From positions 1,054,001 through 1,118,000 of the forward strand of contig OY744463.1 in the NCBI GenBank assembly GCA_963556145.1: a stretch of 64,000 nt of DNA. Direction: 5' to 3'. Positions 24,036 to 35,848 of this stretch are shown here, one piece after another. The notes under the pieces are model-generated. The model made no database searches and was not told the DNA's origin. It saw only the letters and a list, made by a program, of their open reading frames with translations. A program made the position numbers and the translations under genes. How positions within the stretch are numbered: position 1 is the stretch's first letter; each line of letters starts with the position of its first letter. Source of the DNA: Hygrocybe punicea (taxonomy: Eukaryota > Basidiomycota > Agaricomycetes > Agaricales > Hygrophoraceae).

Positions 24036-26241
24036 ACGCTCAATGCTAACTTTGTGTTTTGTGGGCCAGTAGATGTGATACACTTTGGATTCATCGTTGT
24101 AGCCTACAAAATGGCATTCTTTGGATTTGGGTTCGAGTTTGTTAGTGTCTAGGCATTTTACCCAGGCCTTGCAACCCCATTTGTGCAGGTCAGACAAGTT
24201 CGGTTTCTTCTGTTGCCATTTCGTGTGGTGTTTTGTTTCTAGTGATGGACAGGTTCGGTTCAGTCCAGTTCAGGCCAAAAAAATCTGAACCTTGAACTGA
24301 ACCTTAGGTTCAGGTTCAAACAGGTTCAGTTCAGGTTCACCCTGATCTGAACCCTGAACCAAACCTGTAAGTGTATCATAGGGCTAGATTACATTTTCAT
24401 TCAGTATAAAGGCCTTTATTTTATGCCTTGTAGTTATATAGCATGCACAAAGGTTCCTTTAGCAGCAAATTGTCTGTATTACTGTACATTTGTATCACTT
24501 AAAGCTAAAATGTTAAAGAAATTAAGCTTATCAGCTTCAATATTGCAGTTGTAGTACTTAAAAATAGTGATATAATACATCACACATACTTGAGCCTTAC
24601 CTTGGCATAATCCTCAGATATTATACAACTTATACCAACTTATCCCTGACAAATCCAGGGCTCAAACCCCCTGAAGGAGAGTAGGATTTAACAGGAAGTT
24701 GTTAGCTACAACAAGTGAAAAGTGATCATGTTTCTTCTGAAAATTAGGCAAAATCATATCGCATTTGTTGAAGTTTAGGTTCAGGTTCAAACTGGTTCAA
24801 ACCAGATTCACAGAATTTCCCCCCTGCCTGAACCTTGAACTGAACCTCAGGTTCAGTTCAGGCTTCAGCTTGAACCTGAACCCTATTTCAGGTTTGGTTC
24901 AGTTCAGTTCAGGTCTGAACCTTGGTTCAGAACCAAACCGATCCATCACTATTTGTTTTCATCAAGGGTTCATGTGAGAGCGTGGTTGCATAGCCAAACG
25001 GATAGGAGTTTGGCTTCTCCCCATAGGTTTTGTGGTAAGCCTGATGCTATTAACATCGCTGTAGAGAGAGCAGCCTTTGTAGGCATGTAATCTCAGTGTT
25101 TTGTGAGTTTTGTCGATGGGGTAAAAACCCAAGAATCTCTTGTTTGTAACTATGGACATAAGCCACTATATAGGTACTATATAGTATCTATAACAAGAAA
25201 CAAGGGGGAGAACTGGGAGAGGTGATTGGAAAGTAAGAAGAGTGAACTGAAGGAATGTAGAATAGAGGAAAATGAGGGAATACGTGCCCAGGGAGATACC
25301 AGTCTCTACATTGCTCTGGTGCAATCCATGTGGGTGCAATTGGTGCATTCAGCGCTTCTGTTCGATGCTGGTGAGTTGTGGACTGTGAGGTGTTGAATTG
25401 TACCAGCATGGTCAGTATGTTCTTTGAATTTCTTTTTTGGTGAATTCGCTGCCACGGTCTGATCCGAAGATTTTTATTGGAGCGTCGCGTTGGACTCTTA
25501 CCCAGGCTTCATAGGATTTGTAGTTCTTGAAGGACTCGGATTTATATTTCATGAAGTATATGCATTCTTTGTGGGTGTGAAGATCCTTGAAGCAGAGGGA
25601 GTAGCTGTGTCCACCTGGTGAGTGAGTTGGTGCTGGTCCCCATATGTCGGCTACAATCTTTTCTCTGTAGGATTTGGTTTTTGGAGTGGCTTTCTTTGGG
25701 GAAGGGTTTTCATGTCACCTTTGCTTTTACGCAGGTCTCACAAAATTTGGGTTTGGAGTTGAGGTCTAAGTCTATTCCGTCTACCATTTTTTCTTTGACC
25801 ATCTGCTTTAGATCGTTGTGGTTTATGTGACCCATTTTTTAGTGTAGTTGTGAGATGGTGGTGATTTTGGAGGCTATGGTGGCTGACGCTGGCTCTTCTT
25901 CAAGGTCTGTAGTTGTTGTTATGTGGTAGAGACTGTGAATCAGTTGTATTCGTCTGACCGTTCTTTGATCGGGTTCTGGCCTGATTATGCTGCATGTTTA
26001 CGAGGATGGAGTAGCCTGCTCTGTCTAGGGTGCTGACAGATATCAATATGAATGCTAGGCTTGGTGCATAGATTGCATTTTGTATCATAACATTTGTTGG
26101 CTTGGCATCTTTTCCCATAGGTAGTTGGAGTTTTATTTCACCTCTTCCTGTGGCTTGGAGTATTCTTCCATCTTCTGCTCTGATAGGTTGGCTTTCGATT
26201 TGAATGAAATTGCTAGATTTGTTGTGATTGGGGCAGACTTG
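24036..26241 (-). pseudogene. Copia integrase (broken; hAT MITE inserted)
   Basis: From the protease side: the pre-integrase block HHNDLKQMVKEKMV with CETCVKAKVT (about 25740-25860), then scattered core pieces, GLPQNLWGEAKLLSVWL near 25000-25080, and the C-terminal LHKWGCKAWVKCL...VGYNDESKVYHIYWP (24040-24190). It is cut by the MITE at 24240-24951 and by several stops. Confidence 0.8.
24240..24951. mobile_element. hAT-type MITE, 712 bp, inside Copia
   Basis: Starts TAGTGATGGACAGGTT and ends AACCGATCCATCACTA, i.e. inverted ends. Flanking 8-mers are TTTGTTTC (24232-24239) and TTTGTTTT (24952-24959), a 7-of-8 match to an 8-bp duplication as made by hAT transposases. Repeated GGTTCAGTTCAGG motifs lie near both ends in opposite orientations. 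There is no coding capacity. Confidence 0.75.
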
Positions 26242-27300
26242 TCACGATGCACCGCTATCTATGATGGTGCATATCTCTTCCGAGGAGGCTGATAGGGCCT
26301 CAATCTCAGCTTCTTTTTGAAAGTCTGAGGTAACGGTGAATGCAACATTTTCTGTTTGGTTGTCGAACTCTGCAGAAAGGATGAGGGCTACGTCTTCGAT
26401 ATTGTCGCTGTCTTCAACCATGTTTGCCATCTTGTGATCCCTCTTCCTTTGCCATGGTGCTTGCCCTTCTTTTGTCCCTCCTGGTTGGTAACAGTCTTTT
26501 TCTAGGTGTCCTTTGCATTTGCAGTTTGAGCAGGTCTTTCCAGCTGGTTTCATCTTGGAGTTAAAGCCTCTTTTCTTTACTCCATGGATGGCAACCATTG
26601 CGGCATTTTCAGCAGTTTGGTCAGTGCTGAGAGCAACTTTCTGTTGATTGGCCTCTTTGTTAACTTCTTGAATTAGGATGGCGCTTTCAAATGGTTTCCC
26701 AGCAAGTCTGGCGGCGGTGCTCATGGCTGTGAGGAGTGGTCTGTAGCTTGGGGGTAATGAGTTACAGATCATGGCTGAGAATTGGCTGTCAGTCAATGAC
26801 ATTCCCATGCCAGCTAGTTCTTTGCCTTTGAGCATGTCTGATAGGTGTTGTCAGATGTCTCCATCTTCAGGGCAAATTTTGTTTTGTAATTTGTTGAGCA
26901 TGTCCATTTGGACCATGTCGCCTTTCCCTTCGAATATGGAGGTTAACTTGTCTCCCAGACAAGTGAGGTGGATGGTTTGTTCTTGATTTGCAGGAAGGTC
27001 GATTTGCTAATTGTTTCATAGATGACTTCTCGAACTGATGCTTCCTTTTGGGCATATTCGTCCGACTTCTTCTCATACTCATCAACTTCATCATCTTTGA
27101 GTTCGGTTGTGCTACCAGTTAGGTAGTACTTCCTGGATCTGCATTCTACCTTGATCGGTTTTCGTGCTGTCCCATTTAGATGTCATCTGAATCCTTTATG
27201 GGTGAGAGTATTGGTTATTCTCTCCTTGTATGTAATCCAGTTTGAGCCATTGTCTTTCAGCTTCGGAAGGTTTACGATCTTGATTGTGGATCTCGACATT
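26242..27300 (-). pseudogene. Copia gag and protease start (broken)
   Basis: Gag pieces: LTDSQFSAMICNSLPPSYR, then the zinc knuckle CSNCKCKGHLEKDC. The protease active site TIIDSGAS is at about 26245-26265, followed directly by a stop. The upstream gag (26870-27300) is in other frames. Confidence 0.85.
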
Positions 27301-27324
27301 GTTCAGGTTTCAGGGCTCATAACC

Positions 27325-27605
27325 TGTTGGATTGTGAGAGCCAATCGGAGGTATTTCTAGGTGAATGAGTATTCTCAGTTGTCTATGATGGAACAACTGA
27401 ATTGTCATTATCTACCTAGGTGAATGAGTACTAATTGTATATTAGTGAATGTGTGTTGAAATGAATGCTATGTACTTACTTCTCACTTGTCTATGATGGA
27501 ACAACTGAGGAGTAAGGGAATCATACAAAAATGTGATGGGCAAAATATTATGTAATTGTCCATGTTAGGATACAGTAAGCTGATGTGTAGGTTGGAACTT
27601 CAACA
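27325..27605 (-). repeat. Copia 5' LTR (minus strand)
   Basis: Same ends as the other LTR. It carries an extra segment (GAGAGCCAATCGGAGG) near its left edge and a few transitions, showing that the insertion is not recent. Confidence 0.9.
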
Positions 27606-27695
27606 GTCTCCTCCCTGAGTACGTTTCCTTTCTTGCCCTTTTTTCCTCTTCTAATCCTTAACTAGCACTAGTGTCTTACTTGGTCACCCACCCCT
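27606..27695. repeat. Left inverted terminal repeat, part 2
   Basis: Continues the 19849-19931 repeat after the Copia insertion. Matches the reverse complement of about 30040-30128. Confidence 0.7.
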
Positions 27696-28364
27696 TCCTC
27701 TAACCCCTTTGTACTGTATTGCACTGCTGTGACGGCGAGTTCTGTTGTAGACCCGAATGGGAATCTACGAAAGTGGTGATCAGCTAAGAAGTGATCAGAG
27801 GAGTTTAGTTTCTATAGTGTCTAGTCAATCCAACCCAAATCCAGGGGTTCTGGATCAGAGGGGAAGTGTAGGGAGTGGAGTTACGAAGACTAATATGGAG
27901 ACGATACGAAGCGAGGACTAAGAAATAGAACTGAAGGGGAGCGATAACCTGTATTTTTCTATATGGTTGTAGTATAAGAGTACATCTTTTATACTACTGG
28001 GAGAGATCCTGTGCTGTAGTAACTAGGTACTACAAGCGAAGGCTGTAACTGATGGTAGAGAGGTGGAGCGGAGTATAGGGGGAATGGTGCTATGTACTAA
28101 GTAACGGGAAATGAAGATATATCATATGTGACTATAAACGTACTGATTCCGGGTCGTTAGAGACATTGCAGTGCATGTAGGAACGAATCCGGAGGCAGAA
28201 TCCGGAGCGGAATCAATGGAAACGACCGGAATCAGACGGAATTGACGATACATGAATGGGACTGGATGGGGACGAAGTGGGATATGAAGAGGATTCGGGT
28301 CTAGAGGGCCTGGAGCCTCTACACCGCACCATTTCTTTCTCATGTAATATACCTGAAACCACAC
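27696..28364. other. No gene seen
   Basis: Interior of the outer element between its left end and the gag-like gene. No recognisable open frame. A duplicated-looking GGAATC..GGAATC tract lies near 28180-28250. Confidence 0.4.
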
Positions 28365-29992
28365 CTAATGGCATACTGTACATACCTGGAAGTAGATCTG
28401 GTCTGAATTATAGAGAAAACTGGCCAAGGGCGATTTCAGTGTCACATTGTGAGTTGTCCCAGGTGATGGGGTAGTTAAGGCCGGTGGTACGAGCCCAAGG
28501 CCAAATCCTTCATGGAGCGCACAGCAGACTGAATCCACAAACTTGCAGTTTGGATGGGAATCAAGGTATGCTGCAAAAACATCAATACAGATTGGTGTGA
28601 TGATCTGGAAGAGTTCTGGATTCATATGGATGGTAGTCATTGCGGTGGAGTTGTCAAGTTCATTGGATGGTACTGTTGGTACAGGTGGTTCAAAGAGGCT
28701 CGAAAGAGCCACAGTGCGCTCCACTTCCTGGTCGTCCCAGATGAGGTGTCTAGCATATTTTGGACACCATGACCAGAGCTCCAGGTCACTTGGTGGGCAG
28801 AAAATCCTGGCCTTTGTGGGAGGCAGAACAACATTTTCCACATATGTGAGTGTAGTTGCACTTGTTGCTGGAGTTGGGGCATTTGTTGTCATTCCAATAA
28901 TTGCAGGGATCACATTTGCGGGACTGGGGAGATGTTCTGTTGGTTTTCTGGCCATTGTGCTGTCTATCCCAGGAGTGCACCCAGTGTAGTTGGAGGTCTG
29001 CAAATTCATGTGCATCAGTGAGCAGGAGGTTGCATCATTGTGTGACATGGATGCCAATGCCTTTGTCGGGTATGATAACACATCCATGTTGTTCCATAGG
29101 TAGTGCTGTGAAAAGTCTGGAGATGTAGCGCCATATCATTGAAGTTCCTGCTCCCATTTGGGGAAGACAAAGAGCATGGCTTCAATTGTGGGGTCTCAAG
29201 CGGTGATCCATTTACCATGGGAGGTGACAGTCTTGATAGGGGATTAAGGTCTGAGTAAAAACTCAAAGGACCCAACTTGTTCCTTTCATGTGTTCGATGT
29301 GGAGGTGGTGAAAAGCCCTGACAAGATGTGGTTGAGGTCGACTGTGTGACCTGAGACAAGGTTGGACCACTTGGAATGGGGGAATTGTGGGCAGTCAGCA
29401 GCATTGAGAATAGATGTGACAGTAAACTTGATGTCACATGAGAAGTTCTCAAGGAGGGACCTGGTTTGTTGCAAGGAAGGGGCAAGATGCAGTGGATGGA
29501 GCAATTTGCAGATGACGCACAGGAAAACAGAGACATTAACCCTCCATTTCAGAGGGTGAGTGGACTCATCATTGTCGTCAATGGGGTTGCTGGGTGCCCA
29601 TTTAGGCAGTCTGACAGTAATGGTTTTATCAATAGGTTGCCATTTGTGGAGTTCATTGTCTGCATGTAAAACTCCTACCCCGTATTGTGAGTCAATGAGC
29701 TGAATGGGTCATTTAGAGTGGGAGAGTCCCCCTTGTCCAACTTGCTCATAGCTATCCAGCATGTGGCAGTAAGCTCCACAAGCCTGTCTATTAGCAGGAT
29801 CTTCATCTCTGGTCCCTTGGAACATGATGGTGTTGGTGAGTTTGAGTAATGCCAAAGGTTTGTTGATCTTCCCAGATTGATAGTCCTCAGTAATTTTGGT
29901 ACACATATCCCTGGTTTCTGCCCCAAGTGGTGGTGCTGAGTTGAATTGTGAGTCTTGTGTTTGGCTTTCACTTTGCAACTCAGTAAATTCAT
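28365..29992 (-). pseudogene. Tyrosine-recombinase-retroelement gag, broken
   Basis: Pieces in several frames follow the order seen in basidiomycete YR elements: ITEDYQSGKINKPLALLKL (29709-29978), LLENFSCDIKFTVTSILN and ADCPQFPHSKWSNLVSG (29286-29504), WITA-stop, AMLFVFPKWEQEL, then a Cys/His finger (CDPCNYW...CNYTHICGKCCSASH). The N-terminal RT segment PICIDVFAAYLDSHP...ALHEGFGLG ends about 28430. The RT itself is missing. Several in-frame TGA codons replace expected Trp or Arg. Confidence 0.65.
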
Positions 29993-30039
29993 ATTGAGGT
30001 ATTCAGGATGTCGATGTAATGAAGTTAGTATTTGACCAA

Positions 30040-30207
30040 GTAAGACACTAGTGCTAGTTAAGGATTAGAAGAGGAAACAAGGGTGAGAAAGGGAAATGTA
30101 CTCAGGGAGGAGATGAAGGGGGTAATGAGGCATGTCTCCTCCCTGAGAAGATAAAGGTATGGGAACGGAGACTGAAACTGGAACTGGAACAATGGTAAAA
30201 AGCTTAC
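30040..30207. repeat. Right inverted terminal repeat of the outer element
   Basis: Reverse complement of the split left repeat. Similarity stops near GGTAAAAAG at 30207. Confidence 0.7.
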
Positions 30208-32002
30208 TCATTCCAAAGGAAGACCGTTATGTCTGGATGGAAAACCTCCACCAACTGGGTTCAGCTCTCCACCATGTTCATCCACAATATAGGCTTGGCT
30301 TAGTACTCCTGGAATTAATTTTAGATTTTTCAGACATGTACTTGCAAAGTTAGGTGTTTAAGGGTCCAATTTGACAGAGCAATGGATTGCATGGTGAATA
30401 TCTCCCATGTAACACCAAATAAAATATAAAAATTCACTTCATGATAGGTATACCATACTTACACCTCTGCTGGGTCTTTCCCTGGCCATTGAGGTGTGGT
30501 ATTTTATGTAATAATGATAAGAAAATCCAGCCATCCTTCCATATATGGCAACTGAACCCTGTTTTGGAAAGTGGCAAATTCTGGTTGAATTTCCCATGTG
30601 AGTTCAACCAACACTCATTGTTTTCAACCACAATGAGACAATGAGTGTGGAAGAGCACCCAAGGTAAGTTTTTCATTTCTCCTTTTTATTTATTCTGCTA
30701 ACTAATTTTCAATTCCTGTTTAGGTGTTTTTTTCAGCCTAACATCACACCAAACAAACATGAGCACAGCATCTGCACAACCCAGTGCCCAACCTAGAACA
30801 AAACCAACAACATGAATCCAATGGATGACAGGGATATGGAAACATGGCCACACTAGGCAGCCAGGTTGGATGAGGACAACAAACCCAGTGAGGATGAAGG
30901 TAAGTATTCCATTTCTAATTTTCATTTATTTTACTAACAGTAACTAACTAATGCTTCAGTATTATTCATCAAGCAGGCATGTCTGAGTAGTGTTGCCTTA
31001 AACCAGCTGGTCAGAAAAAGCTGATCCTGGTTCTGATCTATTGAAGCACAACCAGGATCAGCTTTTTCTGACCAGCTGGTTTGAGGCAACCTGTCTGAGT
31101 TCCAGGGTCATGTGATTGAGATTACTAATGGTTTCCACAACTATTCAGCCGCCATTCAACCACTATTCCCAACATACACAGACACAGGCCATGATCCCAT
31201 GTTTGTACAGAAACCCCACCAACATCATTTCCATCTCCACCAACCCAATTTTCATGCCCAACCAACTGTCACATCACCACATTAACTTGCACTCCTCACT
31301 CATGCCATCACCTTCTTCCTCAATCCTATGGGCCCAGCACAACATGACCACATCAACTCCCTTGTGCCTGCAGTACCAGTGTGGTACTCACAACTCCAAT
31401 GGCTAGTGAATGGCATGGGTTACCCAGGACCTGTACCCATGGGTTTCTCCCACTTGTCACTCCAAGGCATACCCACATCGCCCTTTTGACCTTGTGACAC
31501 TAGATGTATGTCAATGGACACACACCGCATGATCACAAGGTGGAATGGGGGGGTGCATGGGGTGTGCCTGCCCAGTTGGTGGGCACCCTGTGTGGTTGCG
31601 CATAGTTGGCAGACGCACCGGGTGATTGTGTCATTGGATGCATGGGCCATGCTTGTTGACATGGGTCCTGGGCTGGGGGAATTGCTAGTGAGTGTCAAAT
31701 GAATGGATTATTAGCAAACTCACCTGGCAACCAGTGTAGAGGTAGGATGGGCTCAGGGAAGGGCTCAAGGGACTTGGAGTCAATGGAACATGGATGTATC
31801 AGGATAAGGAATGCTACTACAGGAACTGCTATCTAAGGAAACCAACCAGGGGAGACTCTGTCACATGATCTACCACTCCCCTAGTTTTGCTTCACTTGGC
31901 ATTGCCACTGTGGCCCTTGCTCTTGCTGTTACTGTCCTCCTCGTCATCATTTTCGTCGTGGCCATTTATGATGTGTAAATGTACCTGTAAAGTTCATAAC
32001 TC
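30208..32002. other. Non-coding region apart from a hairpin MITE
   Basis: Only short open frames without family signs. The notable structure is the 113-bp palindrome at 30988-31091. Confidence 0.4.
30988..31091. mobile_element. Miniature palindromic hAT-like element (hairpin)
   Basis: Two 41-nt arms (30992-31032 and 31050-31090) are complementary at 40 of 41 positions with a 17-nt loop. It begins TAGTGTTGCC, like the larger elements, and is flanked by the exact 8-bp duplication TGTCTGAG (30980-30987 and 31092-31099). The right end lacks the last few bases (GGCAACC instead of GGCAACACTA). Confidence 0.75.
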
Positions 32003-34922
32003 TAGTGTTGCCATAGTCCAGTTCAGAACTGATCCAAACCTGGTTCAAACCCCAAACTGAACCCTAAGTTCAGTCTAAGTTCAGCACTTTGGCTGAACTG
32101 AACCACAGGTCCGGTTCTGGGTTCCAGGCCCTTCCAAATTTTCTGAACCGCTTGGAACCAGGTCCAAACTGTGAACTCATTCTATGTAGATACTGAAATA
32201 ATTAATGTTTGTGTTAATTTTTGTGTAGGAAAACACGGGAATGTAGATCATGTGATCTTAAACATAGATGCGAAATGTCAACTCAACAACAAGAACAGCA
32301 ACACTCACAAGCAAAAATGGTAAGTACAATAATATTTACTTCACTGACATTTTCTTACACAGAGAAGCACAATGAGGATGGCCAGCAGCAGCAGCAGCAG
32401 CAGCAGCGGCACCATCAATGCCCACACCCACGCCTGCCCATGCCCATGCCAACACCAGCAACAGCAACAACACAACCACAACACCATCAGCACCAGCTGC
32501 AGCAGCAGTGGCCATCAACGTTGCCACAGCCACACAAGGACCACCACCATGCAGGCATGATCCCGCACGTGCAAAGCATCATCCAGTTGCTGTCTGTCAA
32601 CCAGTACACCTTCAATCCGTCTCAGGCTGAATTTGCTTACTCGGCGGTTACGGGCAGTGGAGTATTGATTGACTCAATGGATGAGAGTGGAGGGTGGAGC
32701 CATAATCGGTCTTTTTGACCATCAACGTCGTCATCAATATCAGGGGCATTGCATACATCTTCCTCACAAGCGAACACACTGCCCATTCAAGAGAATTAAA
32801 GCAATGGTGACACAGATATTACCCACTGTGAGTAGATTAATTGGACCTTTACCATTCTCATTGTTGGTTTTTTTTCTTTGCATTACTTTTTGTGTTGTGG
32901 GGATACCATGCCCACGCCCACACCATGCCCATGGGAACCAGGGATGGTAGCAAGAACAGGACACAGTGGGGAGTGGTGTGCCCACTCCCACTGCTAAGAT
33001 ATGTTGTTTTATTTATCTATACTTACCCACAGCTCCATGATGCCTGTGAGCGTGGACATGGCAGCAGCCCCACGGCAACCCCAGCAGCAGTGGCAGCAAC
33101 CATGGCTGCAACAAAAATGGTGGTGGCAACAACCACAGCAGCTAGTGTTGCCGAAGTTCAGTTCGGTCCGGTTCCGACCCTTTTTGGCGGAACCGCGAAC
33201 TGAACTTCGGGTCCAGTTTGGCGCATGGCCAAACCCGGACCCAGACGGCGTCGAACCGTCTCTTCGCGTTCGGTCTGGGTTCAGACGCGGTCTGAAACCC
33301 AGACCGAGGTGGGCTCACCCCGTCCGTTCTCCTCGCGAATGGCAGGCGCGTATCAATAGATACGGTGCTGCACTTCGCGAGGTAGATGGGTGCGGGGGAG
33401 CCCTCCGGTGTCCCCAAGGGATGTGGAGGGACGGGGGGTCTTGTCCCGTGGTCCCTGCGTGGCATTGCCGGCGCTGCTGCTGCCAACCGTTGTCCTCGTC
33501 GGGGCGGTGGTATGGTTGTGGTGGTGTTGCTGCCACGGCTGCTGCTGCTGCTGCTGCTGCTGTTGCCGCCGTTGCTGCTGTTGCCGCCGTTGCTGCTGAT
33601 ACTGCTGCTGCCGTTGCCGTTGCCGCTGCCGCTGTTGCTGCTGTTGCCGCCGTTGCTGCCGTCGTTGCTGCCATCGTTGCTGCCGCTGCCGGCGCTGCTC
33701 CTGCTGCCGTCGCCGTTGCTGCTGCCGCTGCTGCTGCTGTCGCCGTTGCCGCTGCCGCTGTTGCTGCTGCTGCTGCTGCTGCTGTTGCCGCCATTGCTGC
33801 CGTCGTTGCTGCCGTCGTTGCTGCCGCTGCCGGCGCTGCTCCTGCTGCCATCGCCGTTGCTGCTGCCACTGCTGCCGCTGCTGTCGTGGCCGTTGCTGCT
33901 GCCGCTGCCGTTGCCGTTGCCGTTGCCACTGCTGCTGCTGCTGCTGGCCGTTGTGGTTGTGGTTGCCGTTGTTGTTGCCGCCGCTGGTGGTGGTGGTGGT
34001 GGTGGTGGTGTTGCAGCTGTCGCGCGTCCGTTGGCATTGGGTTGGCGTTGGGTGGTCATCTCGTGGCCGTGGGTGTGGTCACACTGCGGTCGCGGTCGAG
34101 CTTCCTGTAGCAGGCAACATTAGTAAAGTTCAGGAAAGTAAAATACGTACCTGTGTTCATGAACGTGACATTGTGTCGCATTCATTGGCCTTGCGTTGTT
34201 GCGTGTTGGTGAAGAAAGCTACCTGTAATGGTCACATGATACCGTTTAACACGAAAAAGTAAGTAAAGGAATGCGAAAAATAAATGAAATAAATACCTTA
34301 AAAATATCCGCGTTCACGGTTTGGACGCGGTTTGGAGCCGTTCAGGAAATCCGGCAGGCCTCGAAACCCGGAACTGAACCTGCGGTCCGGTTCAGCACTT
34401 GGCTGAACTTAGACTGAACCTAGGGTTCGGTTCGGGGTTTGAACCGGGTTCGGCTAGGTTCGGAACCGAACTACGGCAACACTAACAGCAGCTATGGCAG
34501 CAGTAGCAGCAGCAGCATCATCGACAGCAGCAGCAGCAGCAGCAGCCACAGTGGCAACGGCAGCAGTAGCAACAACGGTGCAGGCAGCGATGCAGCACCA
34601 ATGGCAGTGGCAGCCGCAGCAGCTGCAGCAACAGTGGCGACATGGCAGAACAAAAGTCCCCCCTTCCTCCCCACCCATCCCAACTCCTCGCAACCCCAGG
34701 CCCATGTCAATTGATGTGGCACTGTGGCTTGCGAGGAAATTTGAGGGTGGAGGAGGACAGTTCACGGTCCAAACCACGTCCAGATGCAGACCGAACTGCA
34801 TGGAATGGTCCCACATGGTCCTGGTTCCAGTTCAGCAGAAGGGCCAAACTGAACTGAGGGTCCGGTTTTCAGTTCAGCCAAAAAGGCCAAAAACTGGACC
34901 AAACCAGACTTCGGCAACACTA
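32003..34922. mobile_element. hAT-like element L, carrying a nested MITE
   Basis: Left end TAGTGTTGCCATAGTCC at 32003; right end CTTCGGCAACACTA at 34922. Flanking 8-mers differ (CATAACTC and GCCACCAT), so the two ends may not have arrived together (see findings). 32003 to about 33045 is an inverted copy of about 35849-36313 plus 38489-39052. The element holds CAG and GTT triplet tracts and palindromic GGTTCAG ends. No transposase gene is present. Confidence 0.6.
33143..34484. mobile_element. hAT-type MITE with CTG-repeat core, complete copy
   Basis: Starts TAGTGTTGCCGAAGTTC, ends GAACTACGGCAACACTA, and has the exact 8-bp target duplication ACAGCAGC (33135-33142 and 34485-34492). About 600 bp of interior is imperfect CTG/CCG/GTT triplets. 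The ends contain nested palindromes (GTTCAGTTCGGTCCGGTTC). Same family as the copy at 1-815. Confidence 0.85.
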
Positions 34923-35848
34923 GCCACCATGTTGGCACCCCAACACGCAAAAACCACAAACTGAATGAAGATGCCATTCACCTCAGAGCTCAGCCTCCTC
35001 ATCACCACGCATCATGATGAAGAAGCCTACCCTAAAGATGTTCTAGTATATAAACCCAGACATTCGTAATCAGTATTCTTTATGTCTAGTTTAGCTACTC
35101 TTCCCCAGATTGCCACCTTGACCTACCCAGACAAATTTCCCCTCCCTCCCATTAACCTTTGTACTCACTTACTTCATAATCTCATTCTCATTTGGTTGGT
35201 TGTTGCCAGAGCCCGCAGTTAAGACCGCGATCAGTAACAGTGGTGAGGAAATAGCCAGGGACCAAAGTGGATGGGGGAAATGGAGAGGGGATGGATGGGG
35301 GAGGGCTCCTGGCCCCAAACAAGCAGCAGGAAGGGGTAAGTATGTGAGGGAAAAGCAGGATGGGGGTGGGTACTCACCTGTACCATTAAGGCCCCCCACA
35401 GTCCCCTTTGCATTCCATCGTCGACAAAAACAATAGGGACATCATCTACGATGTCCCCATGGTCTCCATTGTGGGTTTTGTCATCCAAATTGGTCCCGCC
35501 GTCGAGTTGCACGAGGATGGTGGCAGAGGCAATGGCGGTTCCAATATCTCGATGATGATGATGCAGTTGATGACACCTTCGTCATGGGTGACTCTCCACA
35601 TTGCCCTCGTTGTCTTCATCACTGTGCATCTGGTCCGCTGCTGCTGGTTCCCATGTTCAAGGCCGATGGTTGAAGAACCCAGGCACACTCCTGCATGGCT
35701 TTGAGGACAACCAGGGAGGCGATCTCAGTGCGAATTGTCACTGTCCTCCTCCTCCTCCTTGTTTCCATTGTTGTTGAGGGGGTGGGGAGTGGGAGTGTGG
35801 TGGGAGGCAAGTCGGGAGGCAAGTGGGTGGTGGAAAAGCACATGGAGC
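34923..35848. other. Segment between the two halves of the inverted repeat; no gene
   Basis: Mixed sequence without a supported gene. A GAT/CAT-rich stretch lies near 35550 and a GGAGGA-type stretch near 35740. It may have been part of an inverted block. Confidence 0.4.

Larger units (their letters stand above)
19932..27605 (-). mobile_element. Ty1/Copia LTR retrotransposon, decayed, with two nested insertions
   Basis: LTRs at 19932-20180 and 27325-27605 share long identical stretches. Both run TG...CA and are flanked by the exact 5-bp duplication GTCTC (19927-19931 and 27606-27610). The left LTR lacks about 23-32 bp present near the start of the right one. A polypurine tract (GAGGAGGGG, minus strand) abuts the left LTR and a candidate primer site (GGTTATGAGCCC) abuts the right LTR. 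Coding order on the minus strand is gag, protease, integrase, RT, RNase H, which is the Copia order. Many stops and frameshifts make it non-functional. Confidence 0.92.
19849..30207 (-). mobile_element. Outer element with inverted ends and YR-retroelement gag, split by Copia
   Basis: The sequence 19849-19931 continued at 27606-27695 is an inverted copy (about 170 bp, highly similar) of 30040-30207. Shared landmarks are TTTTTACCATTGTTCC, CTTCTCAGGGAGGAGACATG and AACTAGCACTAGTGTCTTAC. Between the ends lies a gag-like gene on the minus strand (28365-29992). Inverted terminal repeats plus a gag of the tyrosine-recombinase retroelement type suggest a DIRS-like element that has lost its RT and recombinase. 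An alternative is a TIR DNA element that carries gag debris. The Copia element sits inside the left end. Confidence 0.55.

Noticed and set aside
28543..28989. + strand frame of 148 codons
   Set aside because: Antisense to the gag-like pseudogene, which carries the recognisable motifs.
33001..34123. 369-, 305- and 245-codon open frames over the CTG repeats
   Set aside because: Triplet-repeat readings inside the MITE 33143-34484; no start context, splice signals or domain.
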